From Tamarix chinensis (Eukaryota; Streptophyta; Magnoliopsida; Caryophyllales; Tamaricaceae), in assembly GCA_030549775.1 (NCBI GenBank), contig CM060171.1:3836001-3900000 (forward strand): 64,000 nucleotides of DNA, in the 5' to 3' direction. The position numbers were made by a program, and so were the translations under genes. Shown piece after piece: positions 11,915-22,511 of this stretch. Under the pieces are notes generated by a model. It did not search any database. It was given only the letters and a program-made list of their open reading frames with translations, and was not told the DNA's origin. Positions within the stretch are counted from its first letter, which is position 1, and every line of letters begins with the position of its first letter.

Positions 11915-12785
11915 ATCATCTACAAAGCAAAGGTTGATCAACCTTATATTTTTGCAATCAGGGTGACCTTTGAAGTTCTTATCCCTCTATAGAGTTCTCA
12001 GCATCCTATTGAGATATTCCATGGCCAGTATAAAGAGATAAGGAGATAGAGGATCACCCCATATTAATCCTATGCTCCCTTTTAATGGATTGCATAGGGA
12101 CCCTTGTAAACTGATAGAGAAACTCATAGTAGAAATACATTGCATGACTAGCTTAATAAAATGAGAAGGAAATTCCTGTCCTTCCAATACCATCTGCAAA
12201 AACTGCCAGTCAATAGTATCATAAGCTTTTTGCAAGTCCACTTTCATCATCATTCTGGGACTCATGGATTTTTTTGTTATACTTTCTCAAAAGCTCCTGG
12301 GCCATGAGGATATTATCACCAATCCATCTTCCAGGCACATATGCAAATTGGGTGATACCTACGACTTTAGTGAGGACATTAGTGATTCTGTTGGTGAGGA
12401 ATTTTGAAATTATTTTATAGATCACATTACAATAAGCAATGGGTCTATATTCAGTGATATAGGTAGCATGCTGAGATTTTTATATCAAATGAATACTAGT
12501 GGAATTTAGAGCTTTTAAGAGAAACCCTGAATTCCAAAATTGGCTTGTTTCTTCATAAATGTCCTCCCCTATTATGTTCCAAGATGTTTTAAAGAAGTAA
12601 GCATTGTAGCCATCAAGACTAGGGGCTTTGTTATCCCCCATACTAAATGCTGCCTTCCTAACTTCATTTGTTGAAACTGGATTGAGTAAGTGCCTTCTCC
12701 CTTCTGTAGATAGCAGAGGACCTTCCTTGAAAATATGAGGATCAGGATGAAAAACATGAGTGCTTTTGGTACGCAGTAGGTTCAT
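11915..12785 (-). pseudogene. LINE-2 ORF2 reverse transcriptase
   Basis: Frames 12480-12785, 12219-12425 and 11987-12265 carry, in order, GDNKAPSLDGYNAYFFK, MIYKIISKFLTNRI, GITQFAYVPGRWIGDNILMA, MKVDLQKAYDTIDWQFL and GLIWGDPLSPYLFILAMEYL. The catalytic box FVDD is encoded at 11915-11926 with both aspartates kept. Frames shift near 12219-12265 and 12430-12480, so the protein cannot be made as one chain. Confidence 0.9.
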
Positions 12786-13199
12786 GTAATAATTAGTAGC
12801 TTCCTTCTCAATATCTGTTCATGATGTGAGTTTAGATCAATTGAGGCTATGAAGCTAATTTAAGGAGTTAATACTTTGTCTTTCTTTCACTTTCGCATGA
12901 AAGTAAGCATTATTCCCATTTCCCAATTTAACAAAATTAAATTTTGCTTTATGTTGAAGGAAATGCTCTTCAAATTGAAGCTTATTCCACCATTTATTTT
13001 TAGCTTCTTTTTCCTTGGATAAAAAATGGCAATTGTTGGGGTCCATTTGAAGGATATTCTTTATTTTTTCCTACTTTGCTTTTGCCTTTTCTACTTCATG
13101 AGTCACATGGCTAAAATGGTTTGCATTGAATTTTTTAAGCTCCCCTTTCAAGATCTTAAGATTCTGCCATATTTAGAACTGCTAAGAGCCTGAGATTTG

Positions 13200-13996
13200 A
13201 ATGTCCTAGATCTGTTTCACAATGTTAAGGAATTGGTCATGCTGTGTCTAGAAATTACATAATTTGAAGGGTTTTCTCCTTCGTTGCTCAATCTCCTTAA
13301 CAGAAAAAATAAGACATGCATGATCAGACATGAAATGTTCTACAACCTCAATACTTGTAGATGGGAAATTGTGCAATAGAATCTGGTTACCAAGTCCTCT
13401 ATCAAGTTTACATTGGACTCGATAGGGTGGCTACTGATTATTAGTCCATGTAAATAGAGGGCCAACGTTAGGGATATGACCAACTCCATATCTTTATAAG
13501 CAAGTGGCAAATTCATCCATTTCTCCTTGATGAATCATCCCACCCAATTTATCAGTAGCAGATAGGATAGTGTTAAAATCACCTAGTATAATCCAGGCTT
13601 TGTCCACTTGAGCACTAAGCAGTTCTAATTTATTCTAGAGATGCTTCCTCTCAGTACCAGAGTTAGAACCATAAACAAAGGTCACTAACATGCTATCATG
13701 AGTCATATGATCCTTTACTACATAATGGACATGATGTCTATCCTCAGCCAGAACATTAAGAGAGACAACATTAGGATTCCACAGAATCATAATTCTTCTA
13801 TTATAATGAGAAGAATGATTAGTATGACAATTAAAGTTGGGGTAATTTTTTTCTGAGTTGTTAACACCTTAATATTTTTTAATCTAGTTTCAATAAGTCC
13901 AACAATAGAAAGATCCTGTGTTTGAATAAACTTACACAGTTCTTTCTGCTTTAGAGGAGAGCAACCTCCTCTGATATTCCATGTTGCCAACCTCAT
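13200..13996 (-). pseudogene. LINE-2 ORF2 N-terminal endonuclease
   Basis: ORF2 starts with MRLATWNIRGGCSPLKQKEL, containing the catalytic WNxRG block, then DLSIVGLIETRL with the metal-binding glutamate. After a frame change near 13860, further blocks follow in a neighbouring frame: FVYGSNSGTERKHL near 13660, WIILGDFNTIL near 13580 and SDHACLIF near 13320. The order and spacing match the apurinic-type endonuclease of plant L1s. The start is chosen at the ATG immediately before RLATWN. Confidence 0.87.
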
Positions 13997-14129
13997 TGAA
14001 AAGAAGAGGGATGCCCTCCTTCAGAGGATACACCCACTTTCCTATGATTCCATGTTTTGGGGGAAAAGATATGATTACTGTGGGGTTCTTTGCATTGTTG
14101 TAGGTTAGTAAGTTCATCCAAGATATCTT

Positions 14130-15217
14130 TACCCTTGTCAAGAGAAGTCTTGGGGTCATGAGTAGGCTATTGTTGTTGAATCTGTTTTGGTCTCCAAACC
14201 TTCTCCTCTCTTTTGTGGTGCATGGGAGCAGGTGGTCTACATTGGTCTGTGTCATGTCTTGCTCTGTCACATTTAGTGCAATATTTTGGTCTCCAATCAT
14301 AGTTGATCTTTTGAGTTCTTGTGCCCATAGGTGTGTCAATAATAACAGATTGCAAAAGAGGTTTACTGATATCCATTTCAACTAGAATTCTGGGGTGTGA
14401 TATTCTACTACAGGTAGCAGTAATCATATTTGCACAAATTGGAATCCCTAAACAACTCCCAATTTTGCTCAAAGAATATGTAGACCAACAAGTTAATGGA
14501 AGTCTAGGAAGGGAGATCTATAGGGGAATCTTCCTCCATTCTGCATTATCCAAAGACATCATGGGATTCCATTTTTTCAGCAGGAGAGGTTGAATCCAAA
14601 AAGACCAAAATGGTTTTTAAGCATTGCAAGGTAATCCAATTCGGTCTTGAATTTTGAAAAGGAAGAATCCCTAATCATGGGGAAAAATCTACGCGGGGGT
14701 GGGGGGATATAGCAGTCCAATTGAGTTCAACAAATTTCTTGAGTTGGTTGAGAGATGGTGGATAACCAGCAACTATCCCAATTAAAGTATGAGCCCATTT
14801 CGCTTCTTCTTTTGCAATTTCTTGCGGTAATAGTTTTGCTTTTATAACTCCATCCTCAATAACTGGTGGCGAATAGGAAAGGTTAAGAGCAGTTTGTTCC
14901 CAACGATTTTGTATGAGGATTTCTTTCCAATTCAGTGTTGGGGAGCCAATATCATTGTTCTTATCGGTAGACATATTCTCCTGAATCAAGGAGTTTCTTG
15001 GAGAATTTTGATTTTCACAATCCAAAATCAAATCCCTCGGGGGAGTTTACAAAATTCTACGTGCAGCATTTAATTCTTCCTCTACCATAGTGCTAGGGAT
15101 TTTTGAAGTAGTTTCATGATTCACTACAATTGGCGATATACCAGAGCGTTAAGATGGGGAACCTTTCTTGGCCATTGATGCACCCTTTTTCCGGCAGTGG
15201 TTTCTTGTCATAGCAAA
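14130..15217 (-). pseudogene. LINE-2 ORF1 (Gag-like, nucleic-acid binding)
   Basis: ORF1 of plant L1s coats the RNA and usually carries a DUF4283-type domain and a CCHC zinc knuckle. Here the frame starts near 15217 with MTRNHCRKKGASMAKK and meets two stops. It continues through the LNWKEILIQNRW and AKWAHTLIGIVAGYPPSLNQ region (14675-15031) and then 14167-14472 (ISHPRILVEMDISKPLLQSV). The knuckle is YCTKCDRARHDTDQC, a CX2CX4HX4C pattern. Stops and a frame break between the blocks make it a pseudogene. Confidence 0.83.
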
Positions 15218-15280
15218 TAGCCGTAAGCTTTTCTCTCTTTTATCTTAAATCTAAAATTTTATTCTTATAAAATAATAGGA

Positions 15281-15297
15281 TAATCCCCCTTCTCGAA
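15281..15297. repeat. Probable diverged TSD of LINE-2, right copy
   Basis: TAATCCCCCTTCTCGAA, similar to the sequence at 10496-10510. It marks the 5' edge of LINE-2 about 65 bases upstream of the ORF1 start. Confidence 0.45.
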
Positions 15298-16345
15298 TAT
15301 TATTATCACATCTCCTTTACTGCCACATAAATTCATCCTTCCTTATCAAGTCACCAAGTCTCCACTATAAAAGTTCTTGTTCTTTTCTTTGTACATCATT
15401 TAGGCAACCTCAGTTGAGCATGCTAATCTTGTCTCTAGTTTCACATAGTTGTTCATGAACCAAACAAAAATTATAATGTTCCCATAATCAAAGATTGATC
15501 GTACATTCTTTCAACTTTCCAACATATCCCATACCACCATTTGGCACTCACCTTTCCAAACTTTCCTTAATTATATGTTCACACCCTTTATGAGAAATCC
15601 ACATCTTCTTGAACCTAAAAGGCCTTTGTTTTTGTGGCCCACTATTGATGTGTCATAAATTCTGATTAGTTCATGGTTTAACCAATCTCTATTATGGTTT
15701 GCGACTCCAAATTGAGGAAAAAGCTTTACATAAATCATTAATATGGTGACCCATCAAGTTTACTTGTTGCACATTCTAATCACCCGCTCTAGCATTATAA
15801 AAGGTAAATTGATATCATATGTAACCCAAATCTAGAAGAACACATTCGTTTACCATTTACTAGAACTCTACCATTTGTTTATTATTATGTCATGATCTAC
15901 CTTTCTTTTCATGGAATTACAAGATTTCATTAAAATTACCATCCAAAATCCATGATAGAGAGCTTTGTGAGTGTAGAAGTTAGCTTAATTCCCAAAATAG
16001 ATGTATTTAATAAATTTCTATAACTTGTAGAAGCTCGTAAATATTCAATCATTATCCACAAAAGTTCCTTCCATCTCCATATCAATATTATGGATGGACA
16101 TTGATCTAATCTTCATGGTTAGGCTCTTCCTCCATAAAAGAGTGATCTCTCCACTCTTTCCATGCTATAAGATAAGACACCATCAAAATCTTCATATCAA
16201 CATTTTAACCATTCCATTTCACTAGTTGCCGAGAGTGTCTCCATGAGGAACAAGACATCAAGTTGCTTTCTTTGTTCAAGATCACAAATATTAAGAATTA
16301 TCTAAGAGTTCCCTAAGCCCTGTCAATTCTAAGAAGTTAATTTAT
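15290..16345 (-). pseudogene. LINE-old endonuclease, degenerate
   Basis: Reading the minus strand from about 16340 gives a block like WQGLGNS, matching the WNxxGLGNP catalytic start, then LDVLFLMETLSATSEMEWLK, the metal-binding MET segment of plant L1 endonucleases. Toward 15290 the frame is heavily broken but still shows linker residues (DEFMWRQ) of the type found between endonuclease and reverse transcriptase. This is the N-terminal half of the older LINE, displaced by LINE-2. Confidence 0.72.
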
Positions 16346-16389
16346 ATAAAGAAGACATGAATATATTACATTAATAATAAAAAGGTAAA

Positions 16390-17262
16390 GGTATTCTAAG
16401 AGTCATCTTCTTCTTTACTATCAACCTCGGCCTCTCTAAAATCTTCAAAAATAGGAATGTCTTCCAAGTTCTCACCACAGTATATTAATCCATCAGAATT
16501 TTGCAATTGTACATGTTACACCAAGGTCTTGAACCGAGCATCTACCATAGAGGTACCATAAGCATACCACTAAGATCGAAGCTTATCTTCATAATGCGTA
16601 AACACTTTTCTTACTAGGTATTTGTCTATAGCTTCATGGGAATGTCTCAGATTGGTATTGTTAATGACTTTCTATATGCGTTCATTCATATCTTTTTTTT
16701 TTTAGGCCTCGAGCACTTGCGTAGCCCTAGATAATTGTTCTTGAAGATTATTTACTTTTTTATTATTTATCATCTCCTTATCAATATCTTCTTTGTGTAG
16801 TCGCTTAGTCTCAATCTACTGCTCCTCTAATATTTTTTCTAGATTTATATAATTAACCTTATATTCAGTGACCTTATTAGTGAGGATCTTAGTCTCTTTC
16901 CAAAGAACTCTATTCAAATTTGCATATTTCTAGACCTTTCTAGCATCTGCCAGTCACTTTTTATTTAGAGAAGTTAGTTGATTGGCCAAGTTTTTTTTCC
17001 CTTGAGAAGATCATGTTCCAAATAGATAGTGTTAAACCTCAACAATTCTATTTTGGCTCCAGATGCCAACCTTTCTCTTTTTAGGCAATCTTCTAAATTA
17101 GCAACTTGAACTTTTATAAGATCTACATCCATTGAGGTTGAATTTAATTGGGTCTTCTCAATTTTTAACTCAAATACTGTAGCCTAAACGGATTCCTTCA
17201 CAACTTTCATAATTGAGTGGGCATCTTGAAGTGTTTCATATTCACCTTTTATCTATCGGAAG
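16390..17262 (-). pseudogene. Coiled-coil protein pseudogene, 3' part
   Basis: The minus strand has a long, mostly single-frame stretch starting IKGEYETLQDAHSIMKVVKE and continuing through DLIKVQVANLEDCLKRERLA. It is rich in E, K and L with heptad-like spacing, and ends in an acidic tail (EEDDS) before a stop near 16396. Several in-frame stops interrupt it. Long coiled-coil tails like this occur in plant repeat-associated proteins, but I do not recognise the family. The LTR at 17263-20311 separates this part from 20312-20730. The sequence before IKGEYE ends in AG, so it could be an exon start. Confidence 0.5.
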
Positions 17263-18382
17263 TGTTGGGTACTTCAAAATTCACCTATTTATAAAAACCT
17301 TAATTTCAAAACCCTTATTATAAACTGGTAATCATGTGTGATTAATTATCATCATTATTTAGAATATTTTGTATTAAATGTGTTGTTATTATATATATAT
17401 TATTATGATGGTTTAGATTTAAATTTAATTAGTTTAAAATTTAATATATTTGGGATTATTTATTTTAGCTCTAGTCGGAACCCTAATTGATATTTTTTTT
17501 TACCATAAAACCATAATTCTAATAACTAGATGTATTTACCCTAGTTTATCTTTCCTAAATTATCACCCCACCTTCTTAATTTTTTTAGTTATATCCTACC
17601 CTTTTTCTCAGTGCTTTTCTCTCCTACACGTCATCCTCTCCGGTGCACTCCATATTATGTCCCGTGTCCCCTTCATCCTTGTTTTTCTCATGTGTGTCTT
17701 GGTTGACTTTGCCTATTCACGCCATTTACCATTTAATCACTTCCTCTTCTCAATTTTGTGTCATAAACTCCACTAAAAATACAACATATTCTTCTCCTCC
17801 ATCCTTTTGAGCTCCCTTTAGCAAGAAAACCCCATAATCCTGGTCATTGTTTCTCCATTATCATCGAATTTTTTGTTGAAAAAACTCACCTTACTCATAA
17901 CAATATCCTCCACTACTGCACCTTCCCCTTTGGTTACACCGAAAACCACCCCAACTACTTCCTTGACTACATTCAAAACCGTTGCAGCTACTACCCCTTG
18001 GCTTTTCCCAAAACTACCAAAGCTCCCCTCATTGCAATGGTAATAAGTGACATTTCCCTCCTTCTTCCTTGTGTGACTTTGTGCCATTATTCCTTGCCTT
18101 TCATAGCTTCTATTGCTTGGTTATTTTCTTACCCTCTTTCCTAAGTTGGTTTTAATTAATTATTGTTATTGTTATGTTATATTAGATGCTAATATATGTG
18201 TTGGTTATGTTGATGAAAGGTGTTCAAAAAGGTTGAGTGGAGACTAGCTCGGTGAATCTTTCTTTATTTCTTTTTCTTGGATAAGAGATAACTGTACCCT
18301 TTTACTAAGATTAGGCATCATTTAGTGACATATAAGGGTTGTTATGTTGCTTAGGATATGATTTATGCATATATTTTTGAAA

Positions 18383-18422
<40 letters not shown>

Positions 18423-20311
18423 GCATTATACACTAAAATTTTACAATAAGCATGTAAGTGTTATCAAATGCATGAAAGGATATTAACATGCTACTAAATA
18501 GTTGGTACATACATTTGAATTACCATTAAATATGAGTTACATGCATGTGTATTATGTTGAATGGTTAATGTATTCATGTTTAGAATTTCGTTAGGGTTTG
18601 GGATCTTATCAGGTTATAATGTAAATTCCATAATAAGGGTTCCATGATTATCATCATGATAGCTAGGGTTGATATAAAAAGAATAAAATCATGCAGGCAT
18701 GATTAGGGTTAAAATACCATGATTATTATTCGAATGATCTAGGGATAAAAATACTTCCTTACATGCACCATATTATACTATAAATATGTATTTTTGTTTT
18801 ACATTGAATATTTGACCCATTAGAAACACATGATTAGGATTTATACGTGTAAGTTACTAAATGCTGGAAAAGTAAAAAATTTAGTCAATTGATAATTCGT
18901 GAAAATTACCTATATGCTAAAATATTGTTAATTATTTTCTTTTAGCCTTTTCATGAAAAATTCTCATAATAATAATGTTTGGCACAAAATTAGATAGTAA
19001 TGGTAACATTTGGGGTTCGATGGCATTTTGGTCATTTTTGACCCAATGCACCTATTATGAATAATTGGGCATAGGATGTCCTTAGACTTTTATTAGGTTG
19101 ACCTTAGTGTTGAGTTTGGCCTTACTTAGAATTATGACCTTAGGATTGACTTGGCTAATTGGAAATAAAAGAGCAATTGTTTAGTAGGAAAATGGGAATT
19201 ATTGTGTGATATATGATATATGAGATCATTCTATAAAATAATAATGCTTAAAGTGGAAGACTTTAAGTTTGGGAATGGTTTCTCTCTAATGTTATCTACC
19301 CTATAAATGAGGTAGGAGGCCTTGGTCTATTTTGGTTTGCTGGTGTGTTGTTATGCCCTAACAAGGCCCTAGTTTACTTTATAAGGTGACCTATGAGCCC
19401 TATAGATGATATTCATAGTCAAGGATTATGTGTCCTCGGTTTGGAGGGTATTGTGTCACCTTGTGCACCAATATGACTAGAGTATTGTTATGCCTTTTAT
19501 TTTGATGGTTAGGAGGGTTCCATGATGCCTTGTGCTCCTATATGACTATTATACTTTTTTTTCCAGGTTATTATTGTGTCCCTCCTTGAGTAATAAAAAA
19601 TGGGAGTAAGTGTTGTGTAGGAATTTAAAAAAGGATTGTTGTGGTTGTGGTTTGGTAATTACCTCTATGAGCTACATGGAATTTATTATAATTTGTTTTG
19701 GGTTATTTGTCTGATATTTGCCTTAGTGCCCTACCTTTGATGTTTAGAATTGATTTGATTATATCAGTTTTGGTCATTTCATTATCACATGTTTTTCTTT
19801 TTATATCTATATCATGTTATTACCTTTTTGTCTCATGTGGCCTTATATGCTAGTGTTGTGTAATGGTTCACTTAGTACTGTTGTATAGATGGATTTCATT
19901 TTTTGGTTCCCTACCTAATCAATGGGAAGTGATTTGAAGGAGTACTTTGAGGGTTCTTCTTGATGGATTTTGGTAGTGATTGAGAGTTAGGACTAGCAAG
20001 TGTTGGTCTTAGAATCTTTGCATTCAGATATTCCCTGGGCTCTTATGTCCCTTTCTATTATTCCTTTTATATTGTAACCCATTTACTTAATCCTTTTGTA
20101 TATATTAGGACAATGTTAACATGTAATGAAGTTGTTATTTTATTCTTAAGTTTAAATTTTATTTAAGCAAAATAATATTTTAGCCTTAGCACTTAGTATA
20201 AGGATAATAGAGGATTCCAGACTTATGTTAAGTATGGTAATCACACCTAATATTTTTGTAATCAACACTTATGTAAAACAAAAATTTTAAGTATTAAAAT
20301 GGGGTGTTACA
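17263..20311 (+). mobile_element. LTR-D: solo LTR or LTR fragment (chromovirus type)
   Basis: The right end GGGGTGTTACA (20301-20311) is the LTR terminus shared by several elements here. Internally it carries the same layout as the other long LTRs: a pyrimidine-rich block (about 17560-18120), an AT-rich middle, and the block TAGCCTTAGCACTTAGTATA (20181-20200) near the end. The left boundary is my estimate at TGTTGGG near 17263. No clean TSD was found, so a fragment is possible. It interrupts the coiled-coil pseudogene. Confidence 0.65.
18384..18419. repeat. (AT)n microsatellite inside LTR-D
   Basis: About 17 AT units in a row. Confidence 0.9.
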
Positions 20312-20730
20312 TAATGACTTATTGTAGATAATACATAAAACGTTATTGAAGTTCTCACGCTAAAGACATCAACATATTAAATTAAGAAGTAAGTTATACC
20401 TAAAAGGTGAGATTTAAGTCAGCACTCGACAAGGTTCTTTTTCTGAGGTAGTCAACTATCTCCTTGCACTAGCTTAGTTTCATCACTTCGGTCAACTCAA
20501 TACCAAAACTATCATTTATATGGCATTTAAATAAGGATTAATTGTTGATCATTGTTATATTGGCTTCATCATCTTCAATGGAGACTTTATATTCACCTTC
20601 ACAATTTTTTTTTCGTATAAGGGAAAGTTTCCAATTCTGGTACTCCTACATTAGAACCTTTTATCATAACAACTACAAGTATGGAGTCTTCGACACCCTC
20701 TAGTCGAGAAGGAAATTTTGAGGAACTATC
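20312..20730 (-). pseudogene. Coiled-coil protein pseudogene, 5' part with a likely intron
   Basis: The minus strand reads DSSSKFPSRLEGVEDSILVV, GVPELETFPYTKKKL, and further down KKRTLSSADLNLTF. At about 20399 this meets GTATAAC..., followed about 40 bases later by a pyrimidine-rich stretch ending TTTAG, then CGTGAGAACTTC. This has the form of a short GT-AG intron. The gene is cut on one side by LTR-D and on the other by the chromovirus LTR at 20731. The family is unknown; the intron suggests a host-type gene or a captured one. Confidence 0.45.
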
Positions 20731-21031
20731 TGTAACACCCCCCATTTTTACTACCAAAAAATTTTGATTAAATTGGTACATAATCTAAAAATACTCCTAG
20801 GAAAAATTAGGGTATTACCGTCTTACCTAACATAGGATAGACGTTATTCACCTACCCCATATTATATACAAGGCTAAAACCACCCAATACATTTAAAAAC
20901 AACAGAGTGTACGAAATTAAATTACATAAAATTTAAGAGATTGTTTACATCCAGGTCCTCTTCGATCTATGACCAAATCAATATGAGAATACAAATAGTT
21001 ATAAGTACGGGGCTACATTAAAACAAGATTA

Positions 21032-22511
21032 AAGCAAGCTTGCTAAGAATGGTGATTTTTCTTATCATTTGAGATGTAAGTAGCTATCTATTACTTACCT
21101 TGGTTTTGCTAATGATGTTATTATGTTCTATTAGCTATTTGCTTGATGCACTACACCATTTTCGTGAGGTTTTAGGGCTCAATGCTAATTCGTTCAAGTA
21201 ACATATTTTTTTTCATTGGAATGGATGACATGGTGAGACAAGATCTTCTTGAGATGGCTCGTATACCTTAGAGGAGATTTCCTTTTCATTATTTGGGAGT
21301 ACCAATGAGTTCAAGTAAACTCAAGCCAATTGATTATAAAGCTTTTATCAATTCTATCTGTAAGCATCTTAGAGTGTGGCAAACTAATCTCATATCATAT
21401 GCAGATAGATTGGAATTCATTAACTCTATCATACAAGGGACTATTGGGTTCTGTCTTGGGGTCTTCTATATCCAAAAGCTAGTCTTATTTAGAGTTATAG
21501 GCTTGTGTAAGAACTTTCTTTGGTAGGTGAATCAACTATTAGTGGCTTGGGAGACTATATGCAGGTCATGACAAAAAGGGGTTTTGGGTCTCAAATGCCT
21601 AGCTTCTTAGAATCTCTCCTTCCTTGGTAAGTATCTATGATCCCTATATGAGGAGAAGGAAATGGTCATGAACAAATGAGTCCATGGTTACCATATGAAG
21701 AATCACACTTTTGAACAGTTTTCTCTGTCTCATGACACATCCTCGTTTATGAGGATCCTATGGCGTATCTGATATAATTAGGGAGCGCATAGGGAGAGAT
21801 CATTAAGCCAAACTTATGATCAAGTCATGGGGTTTTGATTCTAGATTCTCTACTCAGCTTGCTTATAATTTTTTTGTGAAAAAATAGAGAAGTGGGGGAA
21901 CTACAGGGTTGTGTGGAAGGGATACCGGACGCTAAGATACTCCTTCTTACTTTGGCTTGAGCTTATGAGGAGACTCAAGAATCATGATCACCTTTCTTTT
22001 CTCTCCATTTATCCATTATGCCCTATCTGCTCAAATGATATGGAAAGCCATGATCATTTGTTTTTAACTACTCCATTACAAATTAGGTGCGGAGTTCGGT
22101 CACAATTTGGTCAGGTTTTAGTAGAAGAGCATCAATGCTATCAAGTGCAATAAGAGTTTTGTGTAAACGAAGATAATGAAGTTCACTTTTTCTAAATCAA
22201 GAAGCTTAGTATTATTTTCTTTGACATATCTGACTTGGCATGCAAGGAATGTTGCTGCTTTTGAAAAAAAGGCTCTTGATGTTGGAGGACTATGTTTGCA
22301 AGTCTATAAATATGTGTATAGCTCTTTATATGTTTTTGAATTGTTTACTTCTTTTAACATTTGATTTTTGGGTCAGGGACATGCCTTGTAATGTTTGACT
22401 TTTTGACCCATTATGTTAGGCTCATTAGCTTGCCATGTGGGCTCTAGGTATATCTAGATTTTTTTATATAAACTATAGGTCCTAGTAATATATTTATGCT
22501 TTTTGAAAAAT
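21032..22511 (+). mobile_element. LINE-5: truncated L1 fragment inside LTR-B
   Basis: A plus-strand L1 that begins within the reverse transcriptase catalytic region and runs to the 3' end. Flanks share AAGATTA (21025-21031 and 22512-22518), a possible short TSD following an A-rich tail. The LTR sequence is continuous on both sides. Confidence 0.75.
21060..22364 (+). pseudogene. LINE-5 ORF2 C-terminal half
   Basis: The catalytic box at 21105-21119 reads F-A-N-D-V, with the first aspartate replaced by asparagine. The thumb (MGVPMSSSKLKPIDYKAFIN, then LISYADRLEFINSIIQG) is at 21293-21526. The zf-RVT region (RTLRYSFLLWLELMRRLK, CPICSNDMESHDHLFL) is at 21911-22153, with the final cysteine lost. 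The tail (LTYLTWHARNVAAFEKKA) is at 22176-22364. The blocks are in the correct order, separated by stops and frameshifts. Confidence 0.87.

Larger units (their letters stand above)
10514..15280 (-). mobile_element. LINE-2: nearly full-length L1 inserted in LINE-old
   Basis: A minus-strand L1 of about 4.8 kb. The 3' end on the plus strand is a T run followed by GGTAAGTAAATAAATTTTATT, the same tail type as LINE-1. ORF1 (about 14130-15217) and ORF2 (about 10641-13996) are both recognisable. Its catalytic FVDD box is intact, and it is the most complete LINE in the window, but several stops and frameshifts remain. It interrupts an older LINE of the same orientation. Confidence 0.88.
7560..16345 (-). 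mobile_element. LINE-old: ancient RNase-H-containing L1, split by LINE-2
   Basis: A degenerate LINE read on the minus strand. Its endonuclease (about 15290-16345) lies to the right of the younger LINE-2, and its reverse transcriptase, zinc finger and RNase H lie to the left (about 7560-10495). The reading breaks in the linker between endonuclease and reverse transcriptase: DEFMWRQ-like residues are found near 15320 and DKNSQYLHAKAS-like residues near 10470. Removing LINE-2 leaves about 4 kb, the expected length of a plant L1 ORF2. I could not define a TSD, and the 5' end stops near the start of the endonuclease. Confidence 0.78.

Noticed and set aside
17450..17776. Plus-strand 108-codon hydrophobic frame
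   Set aside because: It lies in the pyrimidine-rich block of LTR-D and has no recognised motif. Hydrophobicity is expected from T/C-rich codons.
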